From positions 124,001 through 188,000 of the forward strand of contig JAHEXI010000001.1 in NCBI GenBank assembly GCA_023252195.1: 64,000 nucleotides of DNA, given 5' to 3'. The notes beneath the pieces are model-generated. The model saw only the letters and a list, made by a program, of their open reading frames with translations, made no database searches and was not told where the DNA came from. The translations under genes were made by a program, and so were the position numbers. Below are positions 28,495-37,583 of the stretch, piece after piece. The DNA is from Pseudonocardiales bacterium. GTDB taxonomy: Bacteria; Actinomycetota; Actinomycetes; Mycobacteriales; Pseudonocardiaceae. Position 1 is the stretch's first letter, and each line of letters begins with the position of its first letter.

Positions 28495-28665
28495 CTACTT
28501 GAAGACGTCCTTGATTTTTTCGCCGGCCTGCTTGAGGTTGCCCTTGGCCTGATCCGTTTTGCCCTCAGCCTCAAGCCCGGGGTCGTCGGTCGCCTGACCG
28601 GCGGCCTCTTTGCCCTTGCCCTTGAGCTCTTCGGCCTTGTTACTGGCCTTATCCGCCAGACCCAT
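28495..28665 (-). CDS. CsbD family stress protein
   Basis: A 56-residue CsbD-like protein, MGLADKASNKAEELKGKGKE followed by AAGQATDDPGLEAEGK and NLKQAGEKIKDVFK. It is almost all charged and helical, as is normal for this family, which is induced under general stress in many bacteria although its molecular role is unknown. AAGGAGAAC lies 7 bases before the ATG at 28665. It lies 128 bases downstream of the AI-2E-type permease gene on the same strand and ends at a strong terminator. Confidence 0.9.
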   Translation of the reverse strand: MGLADKASNKAEELKGKGKEAAGQATDDPGLEAEGKTDQAKGNLKQAGEKIKDVFK

Positions 28666-28793
28666 GGTGTTGTTCTCCTTCCGGCACCCCCCGGGGTGGT
28701 GGGTGCGCGCTGGATCGAGGCTAACCCGACCCGGCTGGGGGCGCCCGTTGTGTTCGCAGCGGGTTGCGCGTCGGCGATGACCAGCGGGGTGGG

Positions 28794-30011
28794 TCAGGTG
28801 TGGTCGAGACGGGGGAAGAGCACTTCGCGGGTCAACAGCAACACGGCCGCCGCGGCGGGGATGGCGACCAGGGCGCCCACGATGCCCAGCAGGGCACCGC
28901 CGAGCAGCACCGCCACCACGGTCACCAACGCGGGTACCTTCAGGACCCGGCCGATGATCCTCGGGACGAGTAGGTAGTCCTCGGTGAGGCGGTAGGCCAG
29001 GAAGAACCCGGCGGTGGCCAGGCAGGCGGGTAGTGACACGCTCAGCGCGACCAGGCAGACCACCAGCCCGGCGAGGGTGGAGCCGATCACCGGGACCAGG
29101 TCCAGGATCGCCACGAACAGGCTCAGCAGCAGCGCATAAGGCACCCCCACGATCAGCAGGAACCCGAATGTCAGCGCTCCGGCGATCAGTGAGATCAGCA
29201 GGTTGCCCAGCACGTATCCACCGACCTTGGCGAAGATCTCATCCCCGAGCAGGATCGCGCGGGGACGGCGGGAATGCGGCACCAGCCGGTAGATCGTCGC
29301 CCGGATCCGGGGCAGGTCGGTCACGAAATACATCGTGAGCACGATCAGGATCAGGCCGCTGGTCAGCGCGCTGAACACCACCTGACCCGCTCCCAGCAGG
29401 CCGTTGACCAAACCGGACGCATCCCCGCTGAGGGTCTGCTGCAGGCGTTGCTGCAGATGCACACGCTCGTTGAGCTGACCCAGCAGCGAATTGTGACTTT
29501 GCAGTCGGGAGAACATGGTCGGGGCTTGGGTGACGAACTGGGTGGTCTGGTGCGCTAACGGGGGGACCGCCGCGGCCAGGAACCCCCCCACCACGCCCAG
29601 GCCGGCCACCAGCACGATGAGCACCGCCGAGAACCGCGGGAACTTGTGCCGCGCCAGGAACGACACCGCGGGTTCCAGCCCGATCGCCAGGAACAGCGCC
29701 AGCCCGATCAAGACCAGCACATCCCGCACGGTGATGACCATGTCGACCAGACCGACCATGACCGCGACGCCGGCGGTGGCGCTCATGCCGATGAAAAACG
29801 GTGATCGGCGGTCCAGCGGCCTGCCGGGTCGACCCAGGGCATGCTCAGGGGTACTGATCTGGGCCGCTGCCGCTTCGGCGGCGGCCACCGGACCCTCGTC
29901 GTCGGTGTGCGGTTGCGCGACCAGACGGTGGTGGCCCGCTTCAGGCCGTGGACGTCTGGCCCGGTTGCCCTTCCTGCGCCGGGTGTTACCCCGATCGGCC
30001 GCTGCTACCAC
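28794..30011 (-). CDS. AI-2E family (PerM-like) transporter
   Basis: About 405 residues with eight membrane helices in the AI-2E exporter layout: two pairs of N-terminal helices after the PLDRRSPFFIGM segment, a long soluble region with a coiled coil (LNERVHLQQRLQQTLSG), and the C-terminal set with VGGYVLGNLLISLIAGALTF, FVAILDLVPVIGSTLAG (the family's D-L-(V/I)-P-x-(V/I)-G motif) and YRLTEDYLLVPRIIGRVLKV. The start is uncertain; GTG 30011 is the best candidate since the frame further upstream overlaps a separate small membrane gene. Substrate unknown; some members export peptides or act in sodium/proton exchange. Confidence 0.85.
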   Translation of the reverse strand: MVAAADRGNTRRRKGNRARRPRPEAGHHRLVAQPHTDDEGPVAAAEAAAAQISTPEHALGRPGRPLDRRSPFFIGMSATAGVAVMVGLVDMVITVRDVLVLIGLALFLAIGLEPAVSFLARHKFPRFSAVLIVLVAGLGVVGGFLAAAVPPLAHQTTQFVTQAPTMFSRLQSHNSLLGQLNERVHLQQRLQQTLSGDASGLVNGLLGAGQVVFSALTSGLILIVLTMYFVTDLPRIRATIYRLVPHSRRPRAILLGDEIFAKVGGYVLGNLLISLIAGALTFGFLLIVGVPYALLLSLFVAILDLVPVIGSTLAGLVVCLVALSVSLPACLATAGFFLAYRLTEDYLLVPRIIGRVLKVPALVTVVAVLLGGALLGIVGALVAIPAAAAVLLLTREVLFPRLDHT

Positions 30012-30054
30012 CGTGTCCTCCCGTATTCGTGTCGCGCGATTCGTGTCGCGCGCC

Positions 30055-30175
30055 TCAACTCGTTCGGCTACAAATTGCCCCGTAAAAGCCGGTGGCGACG
30101 AACAACACGATCCCCACGATCGCCAACCACAACAAGTGCCTTGACAGCGAACCCTTACGACACCTGCCCCGCCAT
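30055..30175 (-). pseudogene. small membrane protein, frameshifted paralogue of the one at 35247
   Basis: The last 32 codons read LSRHLLWLAIVGIVLFVATG then FYGAICSRTS and TGA at 30055, close to LLWLAILGIVLFIATG in the copy at 35247-35395. One base too many near 30125 puts the upstream conserved GFAVKAL into another frame. It sits directly upstream of the AI-2E gene, as its paralogue does beside the AI-2E relic. Confidence 0.65.
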
Positions 30176-30218
30176 GAAACCGTGTCGTTGATAGCACACC
30201 CGCTTGGTCGTTTGCGGG

Positions 30219-30785
30219 TTAGATCACCTGGAGCAGGGCCTGCATTTCGCTGGTCTGAGCTTGCTGCGTGCCGAGGACCTGTTGGGCGAGGTTGCGGGCG
30301 GTGGGGTTGTTGCCTTGTGCCAGCTCGGTCTGGGACATGTCCACCGCCCCCTAGTGAGCGACGATCATCATTTGGAGCAATATCCGGTCGAATCCAGCGC
30401 CGCTGACCGTCCCGGGCATCTGACCGTTGCCGGTGGCACTGGTGGTGGCCGGGGCCGGTGTCCCCCACTCGGTGAGCAGAGAGCTCATCTGCTGGGTCTG
30501 CGGGCTTTGTTCGGCCTCGATCCGGGTGGCGAGATCCTTCACCTGCGGTGAGGTCGCTTGGTTGCGGGCGCTCTGCGACATCGTGATGGCCCGGGTGTTG
30601 TTGAGGATCATGTTCACAACGAAGACGACGTCGGCTTGGTTGTGCGGCTACTGTGTGGTGGCCGGTGCGCGGCTCGCGGCCGGCGGTGGTGGGGTTACCG
30701 GAGTGGTCTTGCTGCCGCACCCGGCGAGGAGCCCCCCGGCGGCGGCGGCCGCGGCGAGCACGCCGGCCACTTTGTGGATACGCAT
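30219..30785 (-). pseudogene. DUF305 lipoprotein interrupted by two in-frame amber codons
   Basis: A single unbroken frame of 189 codons starts ATG 30785 with a lipoprotein signal (AAAAAAGGLLAGC, lipobox LAGC). It continues through FVVNMILNNTRAITMSQSAR and the second half VDMSQTELAQGNNPTARNLA then QQVLGTQQAQTSEMQALL, both DUF305 repeats. Two TAG codons interrupt it, at 30648-30650 and 30351-30353; the second falls where the family has HHQ (CAG to TAG). There are no frameshifts. DUF305 proteins are exported and probably bind metal ions through such His/Met motifs. Without suppression only a 45-residue stub would be made. Confidence 0.85.
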
Positions 30786-30969
30786 GGTTGGTCGATCTCC
30801 CGTGGCGCGACGCAACATTCGTGAGGTTCTGGTCGTGGCCGCCTTGCGAGGTACAATCCGGCCTGATCACAGCCACCTTATGCCCGATAACCGCCGAAGG
30901 TTCCGGCGGTTCAGCCCGCGGGAACTGGATCGCTGAGCTGAAACGTTGCGCCGGCTAAGCACGCACAGC

Positions 30970-31002
30970 GCGGCGCCCCGCCCACGGTGGACGGGGCGCC
31001 GC
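30970..31002. terminator. hairpin terminator of the GG-tailed hydrophilic gene
   Basis: Perfect 11-bp stem GCGGCGCCCCG / CGGGGCGCCGC, 11-base loop, 12 bases past the stop codon of the minus-strand gene. Confidence 0.8.
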
Positions 31003-31014
31003 TTGAGATTAAGA

Positions 31015-31434
31015 TCAACCGCCCTGGTCGCCGGAAAGCGTCTCTGGCATTTCCGGTTCTAGATTTGGAGTGCGGCCACCGACTCCGGCGTCCGTCTGAT
31101 CCGCCCGCTGCGCCGCTTCCGACTTATTGACCATCCGCTCGTTGCCCTGCGTGACCATCGATTCTCCGACACCCATGGGGCTTGCTGCGGTGGTGTCAGT
31201 GGCGGCAACACCCTCGCGCTCGGCCTGCGAGACCTCACGGGGACCGGCATCTGAAGTACCTGGGCCAACACGTTGGGGGTCGGCCGCTAGCTCGTCCTGT
31301 GTCTTGCCGCTGGTCTGGCGGTCGTCGTACGGGGGCATCTCTATGCCGCTGCCCGGCTCCTGTGTGCCCCCTGAGTGGACGTAGGGTTCCCGCGGGTTAG
31401 ACACCTGGGCCGGGCCCTCACGTTGCTCGGTCAT
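31015..31434 (-). CDS. hydrophilic, probably disordered protein of unknown function
   Basis: 139 residues from ATG 31434, with AAGGGAGC 6 bases upstream. The protein is rich in Gly, Glu, Asp, Gln and Thr with no hydrophobic core (TQDELAADPQRVGPGTSDAG, REVSQAEREGVAATDTTA) and ends METLSGDQGG-like (PETLSGDQGG). Composition resembles hydrophilins or LEA-like proteins, but no named family was recognised. A frameshifted paralogue lies at 23922-24235 with a similar terminator. Genes for CsbD, SDR and Hsp20 nearby support a role in desiccation or osmotic stress (inference). Confidence 0.65.
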   Translation of the reverse strand: MTEQREGPAQVSNPREPYVHSGGTQEPGSGIEMPPYDDRQTSGKTQDELAADPQRVGPGTSDAGPREVSQAEREGVAATDTTAASPMGVGESMVTQGNERMVNKSEAAQRADQTDAGVGGRTPNLEPEMPETLSGDQGG

Positions 31435-32262
31435 GACTGCTCCCTTCCGTCGACATTGACAGACTTCGAAGCCACCGATCGACCTCGCCACCCCCAACGT
31501 CGGGTCGCCTTGTATGCCTCGCCACGGGCTACCCGAGCGGTGCGGGCGGCAAACGTGGGCGCAGCGCGGCCGCTGGGATCAACTGGTCGTCGAGCGTCAG
31601 CCGGACATCTCCGGCGGCGTCGCTGATAGGAACCGCAGACCACGCCGTACCACTCCCGGAAAACCACGGACCCTAGCGCTTCAACATGCCGGGAACCGGC
31701 CAGTGAGGACGAGACCGTCCGCGATGACCCGCCGACGGTGATTGGGCGGCAGGGGCACACCACGTTGAGGTCGATCCATACCGCCCAGGCACGCACCCCT
31801 GGCCGCCGGTGATGCCCTCGCCGCCATGCGCGCCGATCGTGATTCGTCAACGAGACCCACCGTGAAGTCCGACGATGGGTCTATCTTCACCCGGGAGATC
31901 GACCAGTGAGGCAGGCCGTCGACGTCCTCGTCGCAGAGAAACGAGATCTAGCGGCCACTCGCTGGTTCTTTACCCGCGCGCTCGACCTCGGTCCACGACC
32001 GAGGGAAGTGAACACCGACCGGGCTCCTTACGTATTCGCGAATGCTCGATGAACTGCCCTCTACCCGCCGCGTCGTAAAGCAGGAGACGAACAACGCGGC
32101 CCAAAGCCGGTCATGGCTTGCTTAAAGGCCCAGCTAAGCCAGTGCGTGGCCTTAACGGCTGCGATTATCCTGAGTGATCGATACAGGGCATGCGTTCGTT
32201 CAGACCCTGCGCCGCGGTCACTTCGAGGCGTCGCGGTGGGTCCGTGGTGCGCGTCGGCGGCC
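31435..32262. other. 830-base gap without a supported gene
   Basis: The first 40 bases hold the ribosome site and promoter of the gene above. Beyond that, frames on both strands are Arg-rich and look like shadows or decayed sequence; one minus-strand stretch at 31690-31880 reads DPSSDFTVGLVDESRSARMA but has no family match I can name. Confidence 0.45.
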
Positions 32263-33165
32263 TTACGTGATCGGGGTTCCGCCGGTGACACCGAGGACCT
32301 CGGAGGTGATGTAGCTGGATTCCTGGGAGGCGAGGAACACATAGATCGGGGCGAGTTCGGCGGGTTGACCTGCCCGTCCCATCGGGGATTGGGTGCCGAA
32401 GGACTCGAGCTTGGCCTCGGGGAATGTCGAGGGTATCAACGGTGTCCACACAGGACCAGGTGCGACCGAGTTGACCCTGATGCCCTTGTCTATGAGGTTG
32501 CGGCCGAGTCCTTTGGTGAAGTTGACGATGGCTGCTTTCGAGGTCGCGTAGTCGAGTAGGTGCGGTGAGGGGTTAAATGCCTGCACCGAGGAGGTCGTGA
32601 TGATCGACGAGCCGGGTTTCATGTGTGGAACCGCGGCCTTGGCCAGCCAGAACAGCGCGTAGACGTTGGTTTTGAAGACCCGGTCGAAGTTCTCGTTGCT
32701 GATGTCGAAGATCCCGTTGTCATGCGACATCTGATAGCCCGCGTTGGACACGAGGACGTCGATCTGGCCGAATTCGGCGACCGCGCGGTCAACGACACGG
32801 CGGCACTGGTCCTGCTCCCGGAGGTCCCCGGCAACGCTCACGGCGGTACGGCCGGCGTCCCGCACCAACCGCAGCGTCTCCTCGGCGTCGGGCCGTTCGC
32901 TCGCCAAATGTGAGATGAGCACGTCAGCTCCCTCGCGTGCGAAAGCGAGCGCAACGGCCCGACCGATACCGGAATCGCCGCCGGTGACGATCGTTTTCTT
33001 GCCTTCGAGCCTGCTGCTGCCCCGGTAGGTGGTCTCTCCGTGATCGGGGCGGACATCCAGTTCGCCGGTGTCACCCGGATAGGTCACAGTTCGATCACCA
33101 CTACCAGGGCTGGCATGCTGATCGAGGGGATCTTGCTGCGTGAACTGGTCACGACCGGTGGACAT
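32263..33165 (-). CDS. general-stress SDR family oxidoreductase
   Basis: A 300-residue short-chain dehydrogenase of the YhdF/YghA-like long subgroup, with a 50-residue hydrophilic N-terminal extension (DHGETTYRGSSRL) before the Rossmann core. Cofactor motif [13 protein letters not shown] (TGxxxGIG) near residue 61, NAG at VSNAGYQ, catalytic Ser in TTSSVQAF, Tyr/Lys in DYATSKAAIV, and the C-terminal ITSEVLGVTGGTPIT. All catalytic residues are present. Substrate unknown; homologues are induced by stress and ethanol in Bacillus. A broken paralogue lies at 18559-19010. Confidence 0.9.
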   Translation of the reverse strand: MSTGRDQFTQQDPLDQHASPGSGDRTVTYPGDTGELDVRPDHGETTYRGSSRLEGKKTIVTGGDSGIGRAVALAFAREGADVLISHLASERPDAEETLRLVRDAGRTAVSVAGDLREQDQCRRVVDRAVAEFGQIDVLVSNAGYQMSHDNGIFDISNENFDRVFKTNVYALFWLAKAAVPHMKPGSSIITTSSVQAFNPSPHLLDYATSKAAIVNFTKGLGRNLIDKGIRVNSVAPGPVWTPLIPSTFPEAKLESFGTQSPMGRAGQPAELAPIYVFLASQESSYITSEVLGVTGGTPIT

Positions 33166-33193
33166 ACCGCCTCCTCAACGTCGACACGGGCTC

Positions 33194-33421
33194 TCAGTAG
33201 CTCTTCTTCCCGCCCTTACGTCCAGCAGCCACCTTCTGCGCCTTGGTCCCGCCCTGCGAAGAATCAGTGTTCTTCTTCCCCGAACCTGACGCTTTGCCAC
33301 CTTTGGATGACGAGCCGGGATCGTTGGCAATCCGCGCCGCGCGCTGCTTGCTCATACCCTTCTTCCGCAGACCCTCATACTGCTTGTCGTCCTTGATACT
33401 CGGCCCATGATCCTCAACCAT
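33194..33421 (-). CDS. DUF7218-type small basic protein
   Basis: 75 residues starting MVEDHGPSIKDDKQYEGLRK then KGMSKQRAARIAN, followed by a Gly/Ser/Lys-rich tail ending GRKGGKKSY. The first half matches a widespread small family (SIKDDEQYEALRxKGMSKExAARIAN) that I know as DUF7218; the basic, flexible tail suggests nucleic-acid binding, but this is inference. AGCGAGGAG lies 8-10 bases before the ATG. It is 28 bases upstream of the SDR gene on the same strand and likely in one transcript with it. Confidence 0.75.
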   Translation of the reverse strand: MVEDHGPSIKDDKQYEGLRKKGMSKQRAARIANDPGSSSKGGKASGSGKKNTDSSQGGTKAQKVAAGRKGGKKSY

Positions 33422-33699
33422 GATCGCTGCTCCTCGCTTAAGATCGATGCAGCGGAGTACCCCACTTGATCGCTATTACGCGTCGGCGCCCGGGGCGCAC
33501 CACCACACCGACCCTGACGACTCGTTCTCTGGACTTCTGCTGCAGTAAAGTGGGGTCGGCTACGTTGACCGATGATGGGAGCTGATGCGTCATCGCGCAT
33601 GTCGAGTACGTCCTCCTCGGTCCGCCTTCGCCGGGTTTCGGTCCCGCCGGACCCGATCATCGTGGCGGCCAATGGTAGCTGGCGTTACTTCTCGTCTCC

Positions 33700-33880
33700 G
33701 TGACGTTGGAGGAGCTACTGGCAACCGGACACTTCAGCGACCATCACCGTTTCCTACTAGGCAAGATGCTGGCCCGGATCGACACGCTCGATCCGGACAT
33801 CGCCGTGCGCGAAACCCGCCATCGAGGAGATGATCGCCCCTTTCGCCCAAGCGGTCGGGCGCCCGAGCGGATCTACCAGG
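33700..33880 (+). pseudogene. IS110-type transposase fragment
   Basis: LEELLATGHFSDHHRFLLGK and MLARIDTLDPDIAV, then one frame over IEEMIAPFAQAVGR. This is the helical linker between the DEDD and transposase_20 domains of IS110 transposases. Everything else of the transposase is missing. Confidence 0.7.
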
Positions 33881-33899
33881 GCGCCGCGATGAGCTCTGT

Positions 33900-34322
33900 G
33901 CGGCTAGTCGTGTTCTCTCTGCACCCAGCGCTGGGATCTCTGGCGCATTTCCCCGCTGCCGCGCCGTGTTGCTCATGGGCATGCGGTCACAGCCGTGGTT
34001 GGCCTCGGAAGTGGAGGCCCGTGCGCTGCTGGAGGGGTTCGGCGAGTCCGAGGACTTCTGGCGCCTGCTGTACTGGGGAATCCTGGCCGACGTCCGCACC
34101 GGATTCGGGGACGTGCGCTGTCCGGTGATCCTAGCCCAGGGCACCGCCGATGCCATTGGTAGCGGGCAGACCCCCCGCTACTTGCTGGCCGTGCCGGGCG
34201 CAACCTTCCAGTACCTGTTCGGTGCGGGCCACGCCCCTCAGTCGGACTCCCCGGGCAGCATTTTGCGGTTGGTGCGCCAGGCGACTCTGCGTGCCGCTGC
34301 CCTGAGCACCGCGACGTGCTGA
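33900..34322 (+). pseudogene. alpha/beta hydrolase, C-terminal fragment
   Basis: From about 33960 the frame reads LLMGMRSQPWLASEVEARAL, then VRCPVILAQGTADAIGSGQT (acid loop) and LFGAGHAPQSDSP (catalytic His). The nucleophile half is missing; the first 60 bases seem to carry a shifted piece of it. It directly follows the IS110 fragment, so an insertion and deletion event probably removed the 5' half. Confidence 0.65.
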
Positions 34323-34954
34323 GCGACCTGGTTATCGGAAAGTCAGAGCACCCGGGGGTGGGGTGGGGTGAGCCGAGCTCTACACCGATTCCGACGGGGG
34401 GCACTGCCAGCCCATAGCGCTGGACGACATGTCCAGTCCCGAACTGGGGATCGCACCTGGACCGCCCTTGCCGTGGCCTCAGGCATCACCGACGCCGGCC
34501 TCGGAGCGCAGGCTGCAGCCGACGACCTGGACCTCGACCTTGTCTCCCTAACCTGGGAACCCACGAGATCGCACTCCCCGCAGACGCCGTCGGCCGGGCG
34601 CAACTTTGCCCCCCCCCGCGACACCGATGCACCGCCGTCGCACCAAAGAGGTTGGTCACATTGTCATGGTTTGTTGGCACACTCTAGTGGTTCGCGTGTC
34701 ATCCTCCGTGAGGATTGGACCTGTCTGTCGGGGAATAGTCCGGTCGCGCGTTTCACCGACGGCGGCCGAACTCGGGCTCACTTCGCAGCTACCACCTCCT
34801 CGATAGCGATGGTTCACTCACTTCCTTTGGTGGGGCGTGCCCCCTGACGTCACCCGTTAGCGCCTCCGACCGATCGGCGTTTGACGTCGCTGTCCGACTA
34901 TCGGTAGCGAACCATCGGGTGCCGACTGGTACGACAGTCAGATTCCCAAGCAGC
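34323..34954. other. 630-base gap without a supported gene
   Basis: It includes an 8-C run at about 34611-34618. No frame has a plausible start, ribosome site and family match. It may contain decayed sequence. Confidence 0.45.
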
Positions 34955-35240
34955 GCCGCCCAGCTGGACCGCCACGCCGGTCACCAGGGCAGGTACCTTC
35001 AGTGCCCTCCGATGATCGGGAGGAGCAGGTTGCGCCTCCCGATCACCAGGATCCGAACATCAGGATCCCGACGATCAGCGAGATCATCAGATCACCCAGC
35101 ACGTATCCATTGACCTTGGGGAAGGTTTCCTGGCCGAGCCCCGTTTCTGACTGTGGTCGTCTGGGCTCGTTGCCTCATGCTCCGCCGGGCGTTGTCCTGA
35201 TCGGCCGCTGCTACCGCCGTGGCCTGTTACTTTCCTGCCG
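34955..35240 (-). pseudogene. AI-2E transporter relic (three retained blocks)
   Basis: DNA-level similarity to the intact AI-2E gene at 28794-30011 is obvious in three blocks. 34970-35030 matches the 3' region (28920-28980). 35040-35135 matches the VGGYVLGNLLISLIAG region (here KVNGYVLGDLMISLIVG). 35150-35240 matches the 5' end. Large stretches between the blocks are deleted. Confidence 0.8.
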
Positions 35241-35246
35241 CACGCC

Positions 35247-35395
35247 TCACCTGGTGCGACCGCGAAGCGCTCCGAAGATGCCGGTGGCGATGAAAAGTAC
35301 GATCCCGAGGATCGCCAACCACAGGAGTGCCTTGATGGCAAACCCGGCGATGATAAACGCAAGCCAGATGACAAGCAATGCGATGATCAGGCCAT
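35247..35395 (-). CDS. small membrane protein next to the AI-2E relic, start probably frameshifted
   Basis: The minus strand reads LIIALLVIWLAFIIAGFAIK then ALLWLAILGIVLFIATGIFG and ALRGRTR with TGA at 35247, a 45-50-residue protein with two hydrophobic stretches. An ATG at 35395 exists, but in the frame it gives ATG GCC TGA; the hydrophobic frame is one base off and has no ATG, so the start codon seems separated from the body by an indel. A paralogue lies at 30055-30175. Confidence 0.55.
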
Positions 35396-35576
35396 GGTGA
35401 CGAGTTCCTTGTCGAGGATAATGTTAGGTAGTCACCATGTTACACACCGTTATCACCACAACTTGCCTCGAAGCCCTGCTATTTGCCTTGGCCTCAGTTG
35501 CCGTGCCTCGCTCGACAAGCAGGTCGAGTCACGTGTGGGGGCTGGGGCCGCGTCGTCGAGCGGCCCAGTTTGGGTT

Positions 35577-36386
35577 TCAGTCAGTCAGGTCGTTGGTCCA
35601 GTCCGAGGCGTGGTCGACGAGCAGAACCTCCGAGGGTGTGGCCTCATCGAGGGCGTTGCGGACTGTGGGACTGATCCCGACCAGCCGCATCCACCCTTGG
35701 CGGGCGGCGAGGCTGTGGTGAGTCCGGGCCAGCATGTCGAACAGCCGATGATCGCAGCGGGTCACCCTGGCCAGATCCAGTACCAGATTTTGAGTCCCGG
35801 TATCCAGCAGCGCCTGCAATTCCCTCTGCAGCTGTGTCAGTCCCGTATCGTCGAGCCGCCCGATAACCGACAGCAGGTCCACCTGTTGGTTGCTGATCCT
35901 CGCCTGTGCCAGTGAGGCCAGGGCCTCGGTCAGGGTGGGGTGGGTGTCGAATTGCGCCAGCAATCCGGTGACCTGCAGCGGGCGGGCCACGACCCGGGTG
36001 ACCAGGCCGGCGAGGTGCAGCTGTGTCCCGGTGGTCTGCTCAGCGACTTCGCGGGCTTGGAGCAGGCAGTTCAGTCCGCTGGAACCCAGGAAGCTCACCG
36101 GCTGCAGGTCCAGGATCAGGTGCGCTGGGGAGGCGGCGAGCTGTTCGCGTAGGCAAGCCTCCAGCAGCGGCGTGGTCAGCGCGTCTAACTCCCCGTCCAC
36201 CACCACCACGCACACCCCGACAGTCGGCTGCTGCACGGTCAGCCCGAGCAGCTGGCCCGCAGCGCGCAGCGCGAAACCTTCGATCGGCCCGTCACCATCC
36301 GGTGCAGTTGTCTCGGAAGGGATCGTCGGGTGATCGGCGGCCGGCGTGTCCGTTCGGCCCGCGGATGGGTCTTTCAGGGTTGTCAC
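35577..36386 (-). CDS. tandem STAS-domain protein (anti-sigma factor antagonist-like)
   Basis: 269 residues from GTG 36386 (GGAGGGAGCGGG upstream). After a 45-residue flexible start there are two STAS domains. Domain 1 (about residues 50-160) has LILDLQPVSFLGSSGLNCLL, where the SSG keeps a phosphorylatable Ser. Domain 2 (about 165-265) has LVLDLARVTRCDHRLFDMLA, where the DSSG-type motif is replaced by CDHRL. So one domain looks switchable and the other degenerate. STAS proteins bind anti-sigma kinases to free stress sigma factors; the HATPase protein at 10995 and the phosphatase relic at 40325 are possible partners of the same kind. Confidence 0.85.
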   Translation of the reverse strand: MTTLKDPSAGRTDTPAADHPTIPSETTAPDGDGPIEGFALRAAGQLLGLTVQQPTVGVCVVVVDGELDALTTPLLEACLREQLAASPAHLILDLQPVSFLGSSGLNCLLQAREVAEQTTGTQLHLAGLVTRVVARPLQVTGLLAQFDTHPTLTEALASLAQARISNQQVDLLSVIGRLDDTGLTQLQRELQALLDTGTQNLVLDLARVTRCDHRLFDMLARTHHSLAARQGWMRLVGISPTVRNALDEATPSEVLLVDHASDWTNDLTD

Positions 36387-36405
36387 CGGTCCCGCTCCCT
36401 CCTGC

Positions 36406-36888
36406 TCACCCCGGCACACAGCGATGAAGGCAAACCCCACGAGAGGGGACGTCACCCGTCGCGCTCCGCAGAGCTCCGACGGGCCCAGCCAGGTTAATTT
36501 TATGTGAACGACACGGAAGCCGCACCCGCAACCACGACCTAGACCAGCGGATACGCCCGCTGGTACCGAGGTGGTATGCCGCCGAGGCGGCAGCTACCGC
36601 GGTGGAGTCGTGCTCTGGATGGATGTCGGGGTGGTGGGCGCGGACCAGGCGCCGGTAGGCGTGGCCGATCTGGGCTTGGGAGGCATCGGGGGTCACGCCC
36701 TGGACTGGATAGGGATCGTGATCGTCACGTGGCGTCGTGGCTGTCCGTCTGGGTGGGGCAAAAGGATTCCGCTCCTGGGTGCCCGCGTGCTCGGCGGCGA
36801 CAGCGTCGAGGTAGTTGGCCAGGGGCCCGACAGCGCCCTGAGGAGGTTCGCTCGCCAAGTCGGGGGGTGTGCGATGGGTGGGGGTCAC
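36406..36888 (-). CDS. J-domain protein, C-terminus probably frameshifted
   Basis: GTG 36888 start with GAGGAACC upstream. Residues 58-110 form a J domain: PYPVQGVTPDASQAQIGHAY, RRLVRAHHPDIH with the HPD signature, and a third helix AVAAASAAYH. The usual domain end (VLxDPxRRxxYD) is not present; after residue 107 the frame reads LGTSGRIRW and then Arg/Ser-rich sequence, so a frameshift near 36570 is likely. The protein lies downstream of the Hsp20 gene on the same strand and may have worked with it in stress chaperoning. Confidence 0.7.
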   Translation of the reverse strand: MTPTHRTPPDLASEPPQGAVGPLANYLDAVAAEHAGTQERNPFAPPRRTATTPRDDHDPYPVQGVTPDASQAQIGHAYRRLVRAHHPDIHPEHDSTAVAAASAAYHLGTSGRIRWSRSWLRVRLPCRSHKINLAGPVGALRSATGDVPSRGVCLHRCVPG

Positions 36889-36983
36889 GATCGGTTCCTC
36901 GCAGGGGCGGACAGCGCCAGTCGGTGATAGTCAAGGGGCCTGGCAGCAGCGGTGCGGTCAGGCCCCCTCTCAATGGTGGCTTC

Positions 36984-37028
36984 GACTCGGCGGTGCCCCA
37001 ACTGGGTTGGGTGGGGCACCCCCGAGTC
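36984..37028. terminator. hairpin between Hsp20 and J-domain genes
   Basis: 17-bp arms (GACTCGGCGGTGCCCCA and TGGGGCACCCCCGAGTC) with one mismatch and an 11-base loop, 39 bases past the Hsp20 stop codon. Confidence 0.75.
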
Positions 37029-37066
37029 GACAAGGGGCTGACCGGCGATCTGTTGGTGGGTGCAGG

Positions 37067-37498
37067 TCAGACAGTGATCTGTTTTGGTGCGCTGCCGCCG
37101 GTGATTTCGATCTTGCGGGGTTTGGCCTTCTCGGCGATGGGGATGCGCAGGGTCAGCACCCCCGCGTCGTAGTTGGCCTCGATGCGGTCGGCATCGAGGG
37201 TGTCGCCGAGGAACAGCTGCCGGGAAAACACTCCGCGGGGCCGCTCGGCGACCTGCAACTCGACGTCGTCGCCGTAGGTGGGGATGCGTTCGGCTTTGAC
37301 GGTGAGCACGTTGTGTTCGACGTCCAGGTCGATGGAGGAGGGGTCCACTCCGGGCAGGTCGAAGTGCACGACGAACTGGTCGGCGGCTCGGTAGGCGTCC
37401 ATGGGCATGACAGCGGGGCGTGTGGTGGTGCCGTTGGTGCCGAACAGCTGTTGGGTCAGCCGGTCCAGCTCCCGGAACGGGTCGGTACGCATCAGCAT
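37067..37498 (-). CDS. Hsp20 family small heat-shock protein
   Basis: 143 residues from ATG 37498, chosen because GGAAGGAGAG lies about 9 bases upstream; an in-frame upstream start at 37528 is less likely. [20 protein letters not shown] is the usual N-terminus, followed by the alpha-crystallin domain ([60 protein letters not shown]) and the C-terminal IxI/V-type tail PKQITV. It is an ATP-independent holdase for unfolding proteins. A truncated near-identical copy lies at 16970-17150. Confidence 0.95.
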   Translation of the reverse strand: MLMRTDPFRELDRLTQQLFGTNGTTTRPAVMPMDAYRAADQFVVHFDLPGVDPSSIDLDVEHNVLTVKAERIPTYGDDVELQVAERPRGVFSRQLFLGDTLDADRIEANYDAGVLTLRIPIAEKAKPRKIEITGGSAPKQITV

Positions 37499-37583
37499 TG
37501 AGGGTCTCTCCTTCCTGAGCGTCGTCACGACGCGGTCGGTACATACTACGGTGGCGATGCAGGAGAATATCCCCTACTGCCAG

